From Chitinophaga filiformis (GTDB lineage: Bacteria > Bacteroidota > Bacteroidia > Chitinophagales > Chitinophagaceae), in assembly GCF_023100805.1 (NCBI RefSeq), contig NZ_CP095855.1, positions 1,240,001 to 1,304,000 of the forward strand: a stretch of 64,000 bases of DNA, in the 5' to 3' direction. Position numbers and translations under genes: made by a program. The notes under the pieces are model-generated. The model searched no databases. It saw nothing but the letters and a program-made list of their open reading frames with translations, and had not been told where the DNA came from. Shown here piece after piece: positions 54,847 to 63,791 of the stretch. Position 1 is the first letter of the stretch. Each line of letters opens with the position of its first letter.

Positions 54847-57342
54847 ATGTTGAAAAAAGTATTACTGCTGCAACTGTTATTGATGGCCTTTGGTTATTGT
54901 GTTCGTGCGCAGTCAGTTACGCAGTCGCAAATAAGCCAGATAAAGGTGGATAATCTCTCAGATGATCAGATCAGACAACTGGTAGCGAAGATGAAACAAA
55001 ATAATATCAGCTATTCCCAGATAGATGACTATGCAGCCCAAAGGGGGATTCCCAATGATGAAGTGGTGAAACTGAAGGCGCGCATCACGCAGTTAAATCT
55101 TGACAAGGAACTTTCTTCTTCCGGCAGTAGTGGTAATTTGTTCAGCCAGGACACATCCGGCAGGAAATATAGCGACCAGTCGGACACTATTTATTACTGG
55201 CGTGAAAAATACAAGCAGATAAAGGATAAGGAAGACTTTGAAAAAGAGCAACGTCGCAGGAGGATATTCGGTACAGAATTGTTTAGTAACCAGAACCTGA
55301 CATTCGAGCCTAACTTACGTATGGCAACCCCTCCCAATTATAAGATTGCAACGGACGATGAACTTGTGATTGACGTCTATGGCTACTCAGAAGTACAACA
55401 TACTTTAAAGGTAAGTCCTGAGGGATATATCAGGATCCCCTACCTGGGGCCGGTTTATGTGAACGGTCTTACGATGGAAGAGGCAAAAACGCGTATCACC
55501 AAACAGCTGAGTACTATTTATTCCGGTATCAGAACGGGTAATACATCTGTTCAGGTTTCCCTGGGAAATATACGTAGTATCAAGGTAACGCTCATAGGAG
55601 AAATTACCCGTCCGGGTACTTATACATTGCCCTCACTGGCCACTGTGGCGAATGCCCTCTATGTTTCCGGCGGGCCTAATGAAAATGGTTCTTTCAGAAG
55701 TATAGATGTGATCCGTAACGGGAAGGCAATTGCCACCTTTGATTTGTATGATTTCCTGCTGCACGGAGACCTTACGAACAACGTGGTATTGCAGGACCAG
55801 GACATCGTGAAGGTGAATCCTTATAAAATGAGGGTAGAGCTTTTGGGAGAGATTAAACGTCCGGCTATTTTCGAAACAAAAGAAACAGAGACCCTGCAGC
55901 AGGTGATTGACTTTGCAGGTGGATATACTGATAATTCTTTCCGGGATGTGATCCGGGCTTTACGTGTTACCAGCAAGGCCAGGGAGTTTGTGAACATACC
56001 GGCAGATTCGGTAGCGCTGTTCCGCCTGAAATCAGGTGACAGGTTCTATGTTGATTCAATAGTAAACCGCTATACTAACCGTGTAACTATTTCCGGTGCT
56101 GTGTTCCATCCGGGAGAATATGCGCTGGAGGATAAAATGACTGTCGGAGATCTCATCAAACGTGCCGACGGGATCCAGGAGGTGGCGGCAACTTCCCGTG
56201 GTGTGATACGCAGATTACAGGAAGATTTTACACCAGCCTTTATCAACTTTAATGTACTGGATGCCATAGCAGGAAGGAATAACCCGTCGTTACAGCGGGA
56301 AGACAGCGTAATAATATTTTCCAAGCTGGGCATCCGGGAACCATACCTGGTGAAGATTGAAGGAGAAGTTAATCAGCCGGGATATTTTAGCTACGGAGAC
56401 AGTATGCACCTGGAAGATCTTATCCTGATGGCAGGAGGTCTCAAGGATGCAGCAAGCCTGAAGCATGTGGAGATCTCCCGCCGTATCCGTACCGGGGGTA
56501 AGTATGATTCCACAGATGTGAGAATGGCCATCACTGAGCAGTTTGATATTAATGCAGACCTGTCTGGTAATCCGGCGGCAACAGCTTATGTGTTGCAGCC
56601 ATTTGATGAGGTAATGGTGCGCAGGTCGCCGTCTTATAGTCAGCAGGCCAATATACTGCTTGACGGAGAGGTAGTGTATCCCGGACTGTATGCCATCAAT
56701 ACGAAGAAAGAACGTATATCTGATGTTATCAAAAGAGCGGGTGGTCTGCGTCCGGAGGCATCAGCGGAAGGTGCTTTATTATTGCGCAGGACTTTCACCA
56801 ACGAGCAGGACAGTACTTTCCTGCTGAGCAAGCTGGAAGTGTTCAATAACAAAGTGAAGGATAGTATCGATGTGGCCAGGACCCGTGCAACAGTGGAGCG
56901 CAACCAGCAGCTGTTAGGTATACAGCTGGACGAGATACTGGAGCATCCGGGTTCCAAATATGACCTCTACCTGGAAGAGGGCGATGTAATCAGGATCCCA
57001 AAGAAACAGCAGACAGTACAATTATTTGGAGAAGTGTATTTCCCAAAGAAGGTACGGTTTGACAATGGCTTTTCCTTCAGAAGCTATGTACGTGGGGCCG
57101 GTGGGTTTACGTCCCAGGCATTAAAGAGAAGAAGTTATATAGTATATGCGAATGGTGAAGTGAAAAGCACAAGGAAGATGTTATTCTTTAACAGTTATCC
57201 GAAAGTGAAACCAGGAGCGGAAATATATGTACCTACCAAACCAGACAGAAAGGGATTGACAGCGGCTGCTACTGTAGGGTTGGCGAGTGCATTGGCGTCT
57301 TTCGCATTGATAGTGGTTACAATTATCAATTCAACAAAGTAG
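54847..57342 (+). CDS. polysaccharide export outer-membrane protein, Wza-like with SLBB repeats
   Basis: 831-residue exporter. A signal peptide (MLKKVLLLQLLLMAFGYCVRAQ) is chosen at the ATG 54847 over one 18 bp upstream. The poly_export domain (about 170-250: YKIATDDELVIDVYGYSEVQHTLKVSPEGYIRIPYLGPVYVNGLTMEEAKTRI) is followed by several SLBB repeats (VTLIGEITRPGTYTLPSLATVANALYVSGG; VELLGEIKRPAIFETKETETLQQVIDFAGG; and others to about 780), and a C-terminal membrane helix (ATVGLASALASFALIVVTII). It forms the outer-membrane channel for the polymer. It is longer than E. coli Wza (379 aa), as is usual in Bacteroidota, and is followed by a Wzz-like gene. Confidence 0.94.
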   Translation: MLKKVLLLQLLLMAFGYCVRAQSVTQSQISQIKVDNLSDDQIRQLVAKMKQNNISYSQIDDYAAQRGIPNDEVVKLKARITQLNLDKELSSSGSSGNLFSQDTSGRKYSDQSDTIYYWREKYKQIKDKEDFEKEQRRRRIFGTELFSNQNLTFEPNLRMATPPNYKIATDDELVIDVYGYSEVQHTLKVSPEGYIRIPYLGPVYVNGLTMEEAKTRITKQLSTIYSGIRTGNTSVQVSLGNIRSIKVTLIGEITRPGTYTLPSLATVANALYVSGGPNENGSFRSIDVIRNGKAIATFDLYDFLLHGDLTNNVVLQDQDIVKVNPYKMRVELLGEIKRPAIFETKETETLQQVIDFAGGYTDNSFRDVIRALRVTSKAREFVNIPADSVALFRLKSGDRFYVDSIVNRYTNRVTISGAVFHPGEYALEDKMTVGDLIKRADGIQEVAATSRGVIRRLQEDFTPAFINFNVLDAIAGRNNPSLQREDSVIIFSKLGIREPYLVKIEGEVNQPGYFSYGDSMHLEDLILMAGGLKDAASLKHVEISRRIRTGGKYDSTDVRMAITEQFDINADLSGNPAATAYVLQPFDEVMVRRSPSYSQQANILLDGEVVYPGLYAINTKKERISDVIKRAGGLRPEASAEGALLLRRTFTNEQDSTFLLSKLEVFNNKVKDSIDVARTRATVERNQQLLGIQLDEILEHPGSKYDLYLEEGDVIRIPKKQQTVQLFGEVYFPKKVRFDNGFSFRSYVRGAGGFTSQALKRRSYIVYANGEVKSTRKMLFFNSYPKVKPGAEIYVPTKPDRKGLTAAATVGLASALASFALIVVTIINSTK

Positions 57343-57392
57343 TGGATCAACGCATTCTGATAGGGATCATATATTCTTAACGAATTAATTGT

Positions 57393-58478
57393 ATGGAACA
57401 TTCAAAACAGGACGCTGTTAATAATAATGCTGAAATATCCCTGAGGGAGCTGTTGATAAAGTTGGGGGAATGGTGGCGGTTTCTGCTTAGTAAGTGGCTG
57501 ATCATATGTATATGTGGGATAGTGGGGGCCGGCTTGGGATTGACGCTGGCATTGATTAAAAAGAAAAGTTATGTAGCAGAGCTGACTTTCGTCATGGAAG
57601 ACAGCAAATCAAGCTCATTAAGCGCATATGCAGGTTTAGCCAGCCAATTCGGAATTGATCTGGGAGGTGGGAGTGGAGACATAGGTGTATTTTCCGGGGA
57701 AAATATGCAGGGGTTCCTTAAGACCAGGCTGATGGTGGAAAAGACATTGCTATCGCCGGTAACAGTGAATGGTAAGCAGATCTCCCTGGCGGATCTGTAT
57801 ATTGACTTTAACAAGCTGCAAAGTAATTGGAAGGACAAACCGATCGCCGGATTACATTTCCCTTACGGACTGGATCGCAAGCAATTTACCTTACAGCAGG
57901 ACAGCGTACTTAATACTATCCAGGAAAATATTGTCAAGTACAATCTTGAAGTGGCAAAACCAGATAAAGCATTAAGTTTTGTATCGGTAAAGGTTACATC
58001 AGGCCATGAGCTTTTCTCAAAAGTTTTTACCGAAACATTGGTAAACAAAGCGATCGACTTTTACGTAGATACGAAGACCAAGCGCTCAAAGGCCAATGTG
58101 GATAAACTACAGGCCACCGCCGATTCATTGGAAGTTTTGCTGAATAACAAGTCATACTCTCTGGCTGTTACACAGGACATGAATGTGAATCCTATCAGGC
58201 AGGTCTCTAATGTAGGTACACAGAAGCAGGCGCGGGAGAAACTGATGCTGGAAACCATGTATACAGAAGTGGTTAAAAACCTTGAGATAAGTAAAATGTC
58301 AATGGCCCAGGAAACGCCATTGATACAAATCGTTGATTCGCCTATTCTGCCTTTGAAGATAGAAAAGCTGGGTAAACTGAAAGCACTGCTGATAGGAGGA
58401 ATTCTGGCGGGCTTTTTATGTCTTGTGTGGTTGATCGGGCGAAGGATCTTGAGGGAAGTGATGCAGGAGGAAAACTAA
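57393..58478 (+). CDS. polysaccharide co-polymerase, Wzz/chain-length determinant family
   Basis: 361-residue inner-membrane protein with membrane helices at about 31-55 (SKWLIICICGIVGAGLGLTLALIK) and 328-348 (ALLIGGILAGFLCLVWLIG), enclosing a large periplasmic coiled coil. The Wzz start (FVMEDSKSSSLSAYAGLASQFG) is typical. It lacks the tyrosine-kinase domain of Wzc, so chain-length control without that module, or a separate kinase, is inferred. It lies between the exporter and pseB. Confidence 0.9.
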   Translation: MEHSKQDAVNNNAEISLRELLIKLGEWWRFLLSKWLIICICGIVGAGLGLTLALIKKKSYVAELTFVMEDSKSSSLSAYAGLASQFGIDLGGGSGDIGVFSGENMQGFLKTRLMVEKTLLSPVTVNGKQISLADLYIDFNKLQSNWKDKPIAGLHFPYGLDRKQFTLQQDSVLNTIQENIVKYNLEVAKPDKALSFVSVKVTSGHELFSKVFTETLVNKAIDFYVDTKTKRSKANVDKLQATADSLEVLLNNKSYSLAVTQDMNVNPIRQVSNVGTQKQAREKLMLETMYTEVVKNLEISKMSMAQETPLIQIVDSPILPLKIEKLGKLKALLIGGILAGFLCLVWLIGRRILREVMQEEN

Positions 58479-58500
58479 TAAGTAAATAATACCCATTTTC

Positions 58501-59517
58501 ATGTTGGACCTAAATAACAAAAGCATTTTCATTACAGGAGGTACAGGATCTTTCGGTAAAGCATTTACTAAGATCGTTCTTGAAAAATGGCCTAATGTAA
58601 AAAGGCTGGTGATCTTCTCAAGGGATGAGCAGAAACAATTCCAGATGGCACAGGAATACCCTGCTGCCAAATATCCCATGATCCGTTTCTTTATCGGAGA
58701 TGTCAGGGATTACGACAGGCTGAAAAGGGCTTTGAAGGGTATTGATTATGTGATTCATGCAGCCGCAATGAAACACGTACCTATTGCTGAATACAATCCT
58801 AGTGAGTGTATCAAGACCAACATCATGGGTGCTGAAAACATCATTAACGCTTGTCTTGAGTCTTCCGTTGAAAAGGTAGTAGCGCTTTCAACCGATAAAG
58901 CCGCCGCGCCTATCAACCTTTATGGAGCCACCAAACTGGCATCAGACAAATTGTTCATTGCAGCCAACAACATCAGGGGATATAATCCGATCACCTTCTC
59001 AGTAGTACGTTATGGTAACGTAATGGGATCTAACGGATCAGTAATTCCATTTTTCCTGAATAAAAGGAAGGAAGGTGTATTGCCGATCACAGATACGAGC
59101 ATGACAAGGTTCAATATTTCACTGGAAGATGGTGTAGCGATGGTGTTGCATGCATTGGAAACCGCGTGGGGAGGAGAACTTTTCGTACCAAAGATCCCTT
59201 CTTACAAAATCACTGATGTAGCTACAGCAATTGGCCCTGATTGTAAACACCAGGTTGTGGGTATCAGACCGGGAGAAAAGATCCATGAGGAAATGATCAC
59301 TACTTCAGATTCATTCTCCACTTATGATCTTGGTAAGTATTATGCAATACTTCCCCAGGTACCGAGATGGTCGCTTGATGAATTCATTGCAAAATTCAAT
59401 GCAAAGAAGGTTCCGGAAGGATTTAACTATAATTCCGGTCAGAACACTGAGTGGCTATCTGTTGAAGAGTTGAGGAAATTGATTAGGGAGCAGATAGACC
59501 CGACATTTTCAATTTAA
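58501..59517 (+). CDS. pseB: UDP-N-acetylglucosamine 4,6-dehydratase (inverting), PseB-like
   Basis: 338-residue short-chain dehydrogenase. The nucleotide-binding ITGGTGSFGKAF is at about residues 11-22, then AAAMKHVPIAEYNPSECIKTN (the MKHVP catalytic segment of PseB), VALSTDKAAAPINLYGATKLASDKLF (YxxxK active site) and the C-terminal RPGEKIHEEMITTSDS. PseB forms the 4-keto-6-deoxy intermediate that opens the pseudaminic-acid route. It is followed by an SDR, a NeuB-type synthase, an acetyltransferase and a cytidylyltransferase. Confidence 0.88.
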   Translation: MLDLNNKSIFITGGTGSFGKAFTKIVLEKWPNVKRLVIFSRDEQKQFQMAQEYPAAKYPMIRFFIGDVRDYDRLKRALKGIDYVIHAAAMKHVPIAEYNPSECIKTNIMGAENIINACLESSVEKVVALSTDKAAAPINLYGATKLASDKLFIAANNIRGYNPITFSVVRYGNVMGSNGSVIPFFLNKRKEGVLPITDTSMTRFNISLEDGVAMVLHALETAWGGELFVPKIPSYKITDVATAIGPDCKHQVVGIRPGEKIHEEMITTSDSFSTYDLGKYYAILPQVPRWSLDEFIAKFNAKKVPEGFNYNSGQNTEWLSVEELRKLIREQIDPTFSI

Positions 59518-59520
59518 CCT

Positions 59521-60429
59521 ATGCCCATAAAAGTTGTAATTGCCGGTGCAACCGGTATGCTTGGCCAACATTTATTTAGAGTTTTTTCCGGAAACCCGGT
59601 ATATGACGTCTATGCAATATCAAGAACGGGCGCTCATATACCGGCAGACAGGCATATTCAGCTGGATATGACTGACACTGCACAACTTAAAAAATCGATG
59701 CTGGCCCTTAAGCCGGAGATAGTAATATATGCTGCGGCGCAGGTGAATGTTGATCTTTGTGAAAAGGATAAGGACTATGCATATGCATTACATGTGACTG
59801 CCGCGAAGGTGCTCAGTGAGCTGCCTTCCGTGAAGTCATTTGTATATATATCTTCAGATGCTGTCTTTGATGGTCAGCGGGGCAACTATGTTGAAAAGGA
59901 CAGTTGTAATCCGCTGAACTATTATGCGACCACCAAAATGCTGGCGGAGCAGGAGCTGCTGAAGAGATCAACAGATATTTATGTAATTAGGGTCAACATC
60001 TACGGCTTCCACGCAACACCGGGAAATTCCCTGTTTGAATGGGCCTGGAATGCTTTTGATAAGGGAGAGAAAATAACTGGTTTCGACAACGTTTATTTCA
60101 ATCCATTATATGTTGGTACGCTGGCCCGGCTGGTACTTAAATTATTGGAGAAGAAGGTGAAGAAGGGGGTTTATCATTTTGGCACGTCCGATACATTGTC
60201 CAAGTATGATTTCCTGCTTAGCATAGCAAATGCGTTTAATTTTGACAGATCACTGTTACAGAAAACGGAGCTGGATCAGTCAAAGTTTAAGGCGCCAAGG
60301 CCTTTGAATACTACATTGTGTACAAATAAGATTGTGGCAGCAGGGATAAGGATGCCGGCTTTTGAAGAAGGCATGGCTGAATTGGTGAACGACTTCAAAA
60401 AAAAATTTGCAAATGAATACAACCTTTAA
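59521..60429 (+). CDS. RmlD-like SDR family NAD(P)-dependent oxidoreductase
   Basis: 302-residue nucleotide-sugar reductase. The Rossmann motif is VVIAGATGMLGQHLFRVF, then PEIVIYAAAQVNVDLCEKDKDYAYALHV, SFVYISSDAVFDGQRGNYVEKDSCNPLNYYATTKMLAEQELL with the YxxxK pair, as in dTDP-4-dehydrorhamnose reductase. In the nonulosonic-acid operon it probably reduces a 4-keto sugar intermediate. It overlaps the NeuB-like gene by 17 bp and follows pseB by 3 bp. Confidence 0.82.
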   Translation: MPIKVVIAGATGMLGQHLFRVFSGNPVYDVYAISRTGAHIPADRHIQLDMTDTAQLKKSMLALKPEIVIYAAAQVNVDLCEKDKDYAYALHVTAAKVLSELPSVKSFVYISSDAVFDGQRGNYVEKDSCNPLNYYATTKMLAEQELLKRSTDIYVIRVNIYGFHATPGNSLFEWAWNAFDKGEKITGFDNVYFNPLYVGTLARLVLKLLEKKVKKGVYHFGTSDTLSKYDFLLSIANAFNFDRSLLQKTELDQSKFKAPRPLNTTLCTNKIVAAGIRMPAFEEGMAELVNDFKKKFANEYNL

Positions 60430-61483
60430 GATAGGAAACAGGTGGATAGGGCAAGATCATGTCCCTTACTATATTGCTGACATTGGCGCTAACCATGATG
60501 GTAGCCTCGACAGGGCATTACGCCTGATAGAACTGGCTAAGGAAGCTGGTGCAGATGCTGCAAAATTCCAGAACTTCAAGGCTGCAAAGATTGTCAGCAA
60601 ACATGGTTTTGAGACATTGGGCGGCCAGTTGTCCCACCAGGCCAACTGGAAGAAAAGTGTGTATGAGATCTACGAAGATGCAAGCATCAGCCAGGACTGG
60701 ACTGCTATTCTGAAAGCAAAATGTGATGAAGTAGGTATCGAATATTTTACCAGCCCTTACGATAAAGAATCAGTTGATCATGTTGACGATTTTGTAAATG
60801 TATATAAGATAGGATCCGGTGATATCACATGGCTGGAGATGATCGAATATATTGCTAAAAAGGGCAAGCCGGTGCTGCTGGCAAGTGGTGCTGCTGATAT
60901 GAAAGATGTAGAGCGGGCAATGGATGTATTGTTGTCTGTTACAGATAAGGTTTGCCTGATGCAATGTAACACCAACTATACTGTTGATCCTGACAAGTAC
61001 AAGTTTGTTAATCTTAATGTATTGAACACATTCAGGGCAAAGTATCCTGGTGTTGTATTGGGATTATCCGATCACACTACAGGACATGCCACCGTTGCCG
61101 GTGCTATAGCGCTTGGTGCAAGAATGATAGAAAAGCATTTTACCGATGACAATGGCCGTGAAGGTCCTGATCACAAATTTGCCATGAATCCGCAATCGTG
61201 GGCAGAAATGGTAAAAGTGGGTAACGAGATCTTTTATGCAATGGGCGATGGTGTGAAAAGAATTGAAGAGAATGAAAAGCAGTCTATCGTTGTACAGCAG
61301 AGAAGCCTTAGAGCTGTAAGAGACATCCCTGCAGGAACAGTACTTACAAATGATGATCTTGAATCCCTGCGGCCGATGCCGGCTGGATCATTACCGCCGT
61401 ACAGGCTTCCGGAACTGATCGGTAAGAAGCTGGCGAAAGGTATCGTTAAGGGCGAACATATTACATTAGACCATATACAATAA
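60413..61483 (+). CDS. N-acetylneuraminate/pseudaminate synthase family protein (NeuB-like)
   Basis: 356-residue condensing enzyme that joins phosphoenolpyruvate to a hexose to make a nine-carbon sugar acid. The barrel has VPYYIADIGANHDGSLDRALRLIELAKEAGADAAKFQNFKA, YFTSPYDKESVDHVDDFVNVYKIGSGDITWLEMIEYIA and LGLSDHTTGHATVAGAIALGARMIEKHFTDD (SDHT signature). The antifreeze-like SAF domain is C-terminal (VQQRSLRAVRDIPAGTVLTNDDLESLRPMPAG). The start is ATG 60413, not the TTG at 60407. Sub-type (NeuB, PseI or LegI) cannot be fixed with certainty; context favours PseI-like. Confidence 0.88.
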   Translation: MNTTFKIGNRWIGQDHVPYYIADIGANHDGSLDRALRLIELAKEAGADAAKFQNFKAAKIVSKHGFETLGGQLSHQANWKKSVYEIYEDASISQDWTAILKAKCDEVGIEYFTSPYDKESVDHVDDFVNVYKIGSGDITWLEMIEYIAKKGKPVLLASGAADMKDVERAMDVLLSVTDKVCLMQCNTNYTVDPDKYKFVNLNVLNTFRAKYPGVVLGLSDHTTGHATVAGAIALGARMIEKHFTDDNGREGPDHKFAMNPQSWAEMVKVGNEIFYAMGDGVKRIEENEKQSIVVQQRSLRAVRDIPAGTVLTNDDLESLRPMPAGSLPPYRLPELIGKKLAKGIVKGEHITLDHIQ

Positions 61484-61486
61484 ACG

Positions 61487-62026
61487 ATGATAAAAGGTAA
61501 ACTGGTAGGTTTAAGGGCGCTTGAGAAACAGGATCTGGGCCTGTTGAGAGACTGGCGTAATCTGCCTCATTTCAGAAGGAATTTCAGAGAGTTCCGCGAG
61601 CTGGGAATGGCTAACCAGGAAATGTGGTTTAATAAGGTGGTGAGCAGCAGTAATGACTTCATGTTCCTTATAGAAAGGTTATCCGATGGGATGCCGCTGG
61701 GAGCAGGCGGTTTGTTGTACACCAACTGGATCATCCGATCAGCGGACTTTTCTTTCTACATAGGATATAACGAATCTTATATCGATAATGAAGGTTATGC
61801 GCTGGATGCGGCTTCCCTGCTGATCGATTACGGATTTAAAAATCTTAATCTGAACAAGATCTGGATGGAGTTGTATGAATTTGATAAAGCGAAGATCGAT
61901 TTCTTCACCAATGAATTTTCCTTCAAACAGGATGGCAAGCTGAGGCAGAATTGCTTTGAAGATGGGAAATATCATGACTCATTAATAATATCCCTGTTAA
62001 GTAGTGAGTATGCAGGAAGGAAATAA
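61487..62026 (+). CDS. GNAT acetyltransferase, PseH-like
   Basis: 179-residue N-acetyltransferase: GKLVGLRALEKQDLGLLRDWRNLPHFRRNFRE, FSFYIGYNESYIDNEGYALDAASLLIDYGFKNLNLNKIWMELYEFDKAKIDFFTNEF. The last motif matches GNAT proteins that acetylate amino sugars (RimJ/RimL-type). In this operon it probably acetylates the 4-amino precursor of the nonulosonic acid. It is 4 bp after the synthase gene and overlaps the cytidylyltransferase by 17 bp. Confidence 0.82.
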   Translation: MIKGKLVGLRALEKQDLGLLRDWRNLPHFRRNFREFRELGMANQEMWFNKVVSSSNDFMFLIERLSDGMPLGAGGLLYTNWIIRSADFSFYIGYNESYIDNEGYALDAASLLIDYGFKNLNLNKIWMELYEFDKAKIDFFTNEFSFKQDGKLRQNCFEDGKYHDSLIISLLSSEYAGRK

Positions 62027-62714
62027 ACTCGTTGCCATTATCACTGCCAGAGGAGGCAGTAAGCGGATACCGCGAAAGAACATCCTGCCGTTTCTCGGCA
62101 GGCCGATCATAAGTTACTCTATTCACGCTGCGCTTGAATCGCAATTATTTGCTGAGGTAATGGTCTCAACAGACGATGAAGAGATCGCCAGGATGGCAGA
62201 GGCAGAAGGCGCCATTGTCCCTTTTTTCAGAAGTAAGGAAAATGCAGACGATTTTTCAGGGACGGCGGATGTAATAGCGGAGGTGATAATGCGTTATAAA
62301 GAAAGAGGAATGACATTTGAAACAGGGTGCTGCATATATCCCACAGCACCTTTTGTCAATCCGGGGATTTTAAAAGAAGGTTATAAGAAATTGGTAGACG
62401 GGAAATTCGATGTAGTATTTCCCATGGTGAAATATAGTTATCCCATTCAACGATCCATACATAAAGTGGAGAACGGAAAGGTGGCCATGCTCTGGCCGGA
62501 AAATTACCATAAACGTTCACAGGACCTGGAGCCTGTATATCATGATGCCGGGCAGTTTTACTGGTTCAGAAGTGACTACATTTTATCGCACAAAAAATTG
62601 TTTGGAGATAACGTTGCCGGATTGGAGGTAGAGGAAAAAAGCGTACAGGATATTGATACATTGTCAGATTGGGAATTGGCTGAAATAAAATATCAATTAT
62701 TAAATAGAAAATAA
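62010..62714 (+). CDS. pseF: cytidylyltransferase for a nonulosonic acid, PseF-like
   Basis: 234-residue CMP-sugar synthase. N-terminal AIITARGGSKRIPRKNILPFLGRPIISYSIHAALESQLFAEVMVSTDDEEIARMAEAEGAIVPFFRS is the PseF/NeuA motif, with CCIYPTAPFVNPGILKEGY and PVYHDAGQFYWFRSDYIL. It activates the nine-carbon sugar to its CMP derivative. ATG 62010 is used; an upstream in-frame GTG (62004) is equally possible. It ends the nucleotide-sugar part of the operon. Confidence 0.85.
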   Translation: MQEGNKLVAIITARGGSKRIPRKNILPFLGRPIISYSIHAALESQLFAEVMVSTDDEEIARMAEAEGAIVPFFRSKENADDFSGTADVIAEVIMRYKERGMTFETGCCIYPTAPFVNPGILKEGYKKLVDGKFDVVFPMVKYSYPIQRSIHKVENGKVAMLWPENYHKRSQDLEPVYHDAGQFYWFRSDYILSHKKLFGDNVAGLEVEEKSVQDIDTLSDWELAEIKYQLLNRK

Positions 62715-62777
62715 TACCCGAATTTTAATAGAAAGTAATACTATCACTAGTTTTAGATTTTATTCAAAACTATATCT

Positions 62778-63788
62778 ATGCCTCTGAATCGTATGCACCT
62801 GCTAACAGTATTAATGTTAATAATACTCGGGTGCGGCAAAGACAAAAACAAGAAAGACAGCAGAATACTCTCGTACCAAAAGATCTGGTCGAACAGCACA
62901 TATAGTGCATTTACCGATCTTACCAAATATGGCGGCAGATGGTACTGCGTTTTCAGGGAAGGGAAAGCCCATGTTGGAGACGAAGGGAAAGTTAGATTAA
63001 TATCATCTGATGATGCCATAACGTGGAGCAGTGATACATTGTTACGGGTGCCAGGTTCTGACCTCCGTGATCCTAAACTGATTATCGGTTTTGATCATAA
63101 ACTGTATATCACCGTTGGAGCGTTAAGGCCTGGTAATGTAATTAATGTAGTGTATGCCTATAATGATACTACCGGACGATGGAAGGGACCAATCAACACA
63201 AACGTGGATAAGGATTGGTTATGGAGGGTACAGAAAAGAGGTAACACTGATATGTATACAATGGCATATGGTGTTGCCAGCAGGCAGCCAATGAAGACTA
63301 CTATTTCTTTATATGGCAGCAACCCTGACATCTTTCCAAGATTCAGACTTCTGAAAAAAGATGTGTCCAGCGATGGTTGCCCCACAGAATGCGCTATGTT
63401 ATTCACGCATACGAAAAAAATGGTGATCGTGGCGAGAAGAGATTGTGATAGTAAGACCAGTTGGTTAGGTTTGTCGGATACGCCATATAATGTAATAGAA
63501 TGGCACGACATGGGAAGGACGATCGAATCGCCCAATATTATTGAGGTGAAGAACCGGTTTTACCTTGCGGGACGGGCATATGACCCACCGTACTTCGGGC
63601 CGGTGACTGCCTTGTTTGATCTCGATATTGAGCATAAGAAAGTAACGAAACTGGAGAACCTGCCATCAGGCTGGGACACTGGTTATCCAGGTCTTTATTA
63701 TAATGATGGTAAACTGTGGATATCGTATTATGCCAAAGACGTTGATGAATCAAGATCGATTTTTTTATGCACTTACAAAACAGATTGA
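62778..63788 (+). CDS. sialidase-like beta-propeller lipoprotein
   Basis: 336-residue exported protein. A lipobox (ILGCGKDK) is at about residues 15-22. The rest is a six-bladed propeller with Asp-box-like segments (VRLISSDDAITWSSDTLL) and a FREGKAHVG strand, features of exo-sialidase folds. The full set of sialidase catalytic arginines is not visible to me, so activity is uncertain. It begins 63 bp after the CMP-sugar synthase and may cleave or bind the nonulosonic acid polymer. Confidence 0.68.
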   Translation: MPLNRMHLLTVLMLIILGCGKDKNKKDSRILSYQKIWSNSTYSAFTDLTKYGGRWYCVFREGKAHVGDEGKVRLISSDDAITWSSDTLLRVPGSDLRDPKLIIGFDHKLYITVGALRPGNVINVVYAYNDTTGRWKGPINTNVDKDWLWRVQKRGNTDMYTMAYGVASRQPMKTTISLYGSNPDIFPRFRLLKKDVSSDGCPTECAMLFTHTKKMVIVARRDCDSKTSWLGLSDTPYNVIEWHDMGRTIESPNIIEVKNRFYLAGRAYDPPYFGPVTALFDLDIEHKKVTKLENLPSGWDTGYPGLYYNDGKLWISYYAKDVDESRSIFLCTYKTD

Positions 63789-63791
63789 TAA

